Assembly (NCBI GenBank): GCA_026417675.1
Contig: JAOACV010000087.1
Span: forward strand, 1-7,949
Direction of reading: 5' to 3'
DNA from: Verrucomicrobiia bacterium
GTDB taxonomy: Bacteria > Verrucomicrobiota > Verrucomicrobiia > CAIQCK01
DNA length: 7,949 nucleotides
The stretch's first letter is position 1, and each line of letters starts with the position of its first letter. The notes below the pieces were generated by a model that was not told the origin of the DNA, ran no database searches, and saw only the letters and a program-made list of their open reading frames with translations. Position numbers and translations under genes: made by a program. Of the stretch, positions 6,208-7,949 are shown piece after piece.

Positions 6208-6220
6208 GGGCGATCCCGTT

Positions 6221-7633
<1,413 letters not shown>

Positions 7634-7683
7634 GATGCGTAATGGGTAATGCGTAATACGCGATGCGTAAAGGCCAATTACGC
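7634..7683. repeat. Intergenic heptamer repeat with small hairpin before cysS
   Basis: On the plus strand 7634-7668 divides into five degenerate heptamers (GATGCGT, AATGGGT, AATGCGT, AATACGC, GATGCGT). It is followed by an inverted copy of the core: GCGTAA at 7665-7670 pairs with TTACGC at 7678-7683 around a 7-base loop. The repeat starts at the very base upstream of the cysS ATG and fills most of the 71-base gap after ispF. It has the same 7-base period and mirrored design as the repeat at 272-369 but a different core word. No function can be assigned. Confidence 0.75.
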
Positions 7684-7704
7684 ACTTCGCGCTACTCGTC
7701 AATC

Positions 7705-7949
7705 TCACGGCTCCAGTTTGACCTTGGGCGATTTCACCGCGCCGGCCACCAGCACGCTGGCCACCGCCACCGCCGCGATGCCTTCGCCGCGGCCGATGAA
7801 GCCCATGTGCTCGTTGGTGGTGGCCTTCACACCGATTTGGTAGGGCCGGATGTGCAGCGCCTCGGCCATGCGCTCCTTCATCCGCGCGATGTGCGGCGAC
7901 ATCTTGGGGGCCTGGGCGATGATCGTGGCGTCCACGTTGACGATCTGCG
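7705..7949 (-). CDS. ispF: 2-C-methyl-D-erythritol 2,4-cyclodiphosphate synthase, C-terminal part
   Basis: The last 80 residues of IspF, which cyclises CDP-ME 2-phosphate to MEcPP with release of CMP in the non-mevalonate (MEP) isoprenoid pathway. The visible part begins [16 protein letters not shown], matching the family block N-(V/I)-D-x-T-(I/V)-I-A-Q-x-P-K, and continues to the [19 protein letters not shown] segment (family K-A-T-T-x-E-x-x-G-F-x-G-R-x-E-G), whose threonine and glutamate help bind the cytidine diphosphate and metal in characterised IspF enzymes. It ends at TGA 7705-7707 after [10 protein letters not shown]. The N-terminus with the Asp/His metal site lies beyond the right edge; an ATG-like start inside the window would cut the fold, so this is a 5'-partial gene. 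It is probably cotranscribed with cysS. Confidence 0.95.
   Translation of the reverse strand, partial: QIVNVDATIIAQAPKMSPHIARMKERMAEALHIRPYQIGVKATTNEHMGFIGRGEGIAAVAVASVLVAGAVKSPKVKLEP

Noticed and set aside
7634..7708. 25-residue N-terminal extension of CysS
   Set aside because: It translates the heptamer repeat (ASRITHYPLRI) and lacks any family similarity; ATG 7633 gives the canonical N-terminus.

Overview
The window is a GC-rich bacterial chromosome segment of about 8 kb. Every supported gene lies on the minus strand, so the reading order is from high to low coordinates: ispF (C-terminal part, cut by the right edge), cysS, two tandem paralogous pseudokinase membrane proteins, tmk, holB, and the N-terminus of a polytopic membrane protein cut by the left edge. 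The gene content (MEP-pathway isoprenoid synthesis, PknB-like kinase-fold proteins fused to a probable beta-sandwich domain, Pro/Ala-rich linkers, heptameric intergenic repeats, weak or absent Shine-Dalgarno sequences) suggests a Gram-negative of the PVC superphylum, most likely Verrucomicrobiota (Pedosphaera/Limisphaerales-like). This placement is inference from style and gene content; no rRNA or phylogenetic marker was compared.

Layout: 7705-7949 ispF C-terminus; 7634-7704 a gap with degenerate heptamer repeats and a small hairpin; 6221-7633 cysS; 13 bases later 4504-6207, a 567-residue pseudokinase-TM-beta-sandwich protein; 67 bases later 2157-4436, its 759-residue paralogue with a much longer Pro/Ala linker; 2064-2156 a gap with a good sigma-70-type promoter placed so close to the next start that the transcript would be leaderless; 1428-2063 tmk, overlapping by 11 bases 380-1438 holB; 266-379 a second heptamer-repeat gap with inverted halves; 1-265 the start of a multi-TM protein resembling O-antigen ligase family N-termini. 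No stretch over 300 bases lacks a gene.

Function: ispF, cysS, tmk and holB are housekeeping genes (isoprenoid precursors, cysteinyl-tRNA, dTDP, and the replicase clamp loader). tmk-holB is a familiar bacterial pair and is translationally coupled here. The unusual part is the tandem pair between cysS and tmk. Both proteins have a kinase-like N-domain that has lost the VAIK lysine, the HRD aspartate and essentially the whole activation segment, then a single transmembrane helix, a Pro/Ala linker, and a shared C-terminal domain predicted to lie outside the cytoplasmic membrane. They look like a non-catalytic transmembrane sensor or scaffold pair rather than active Ser/Thr kinases, which is how automatic annotation would probably label them.
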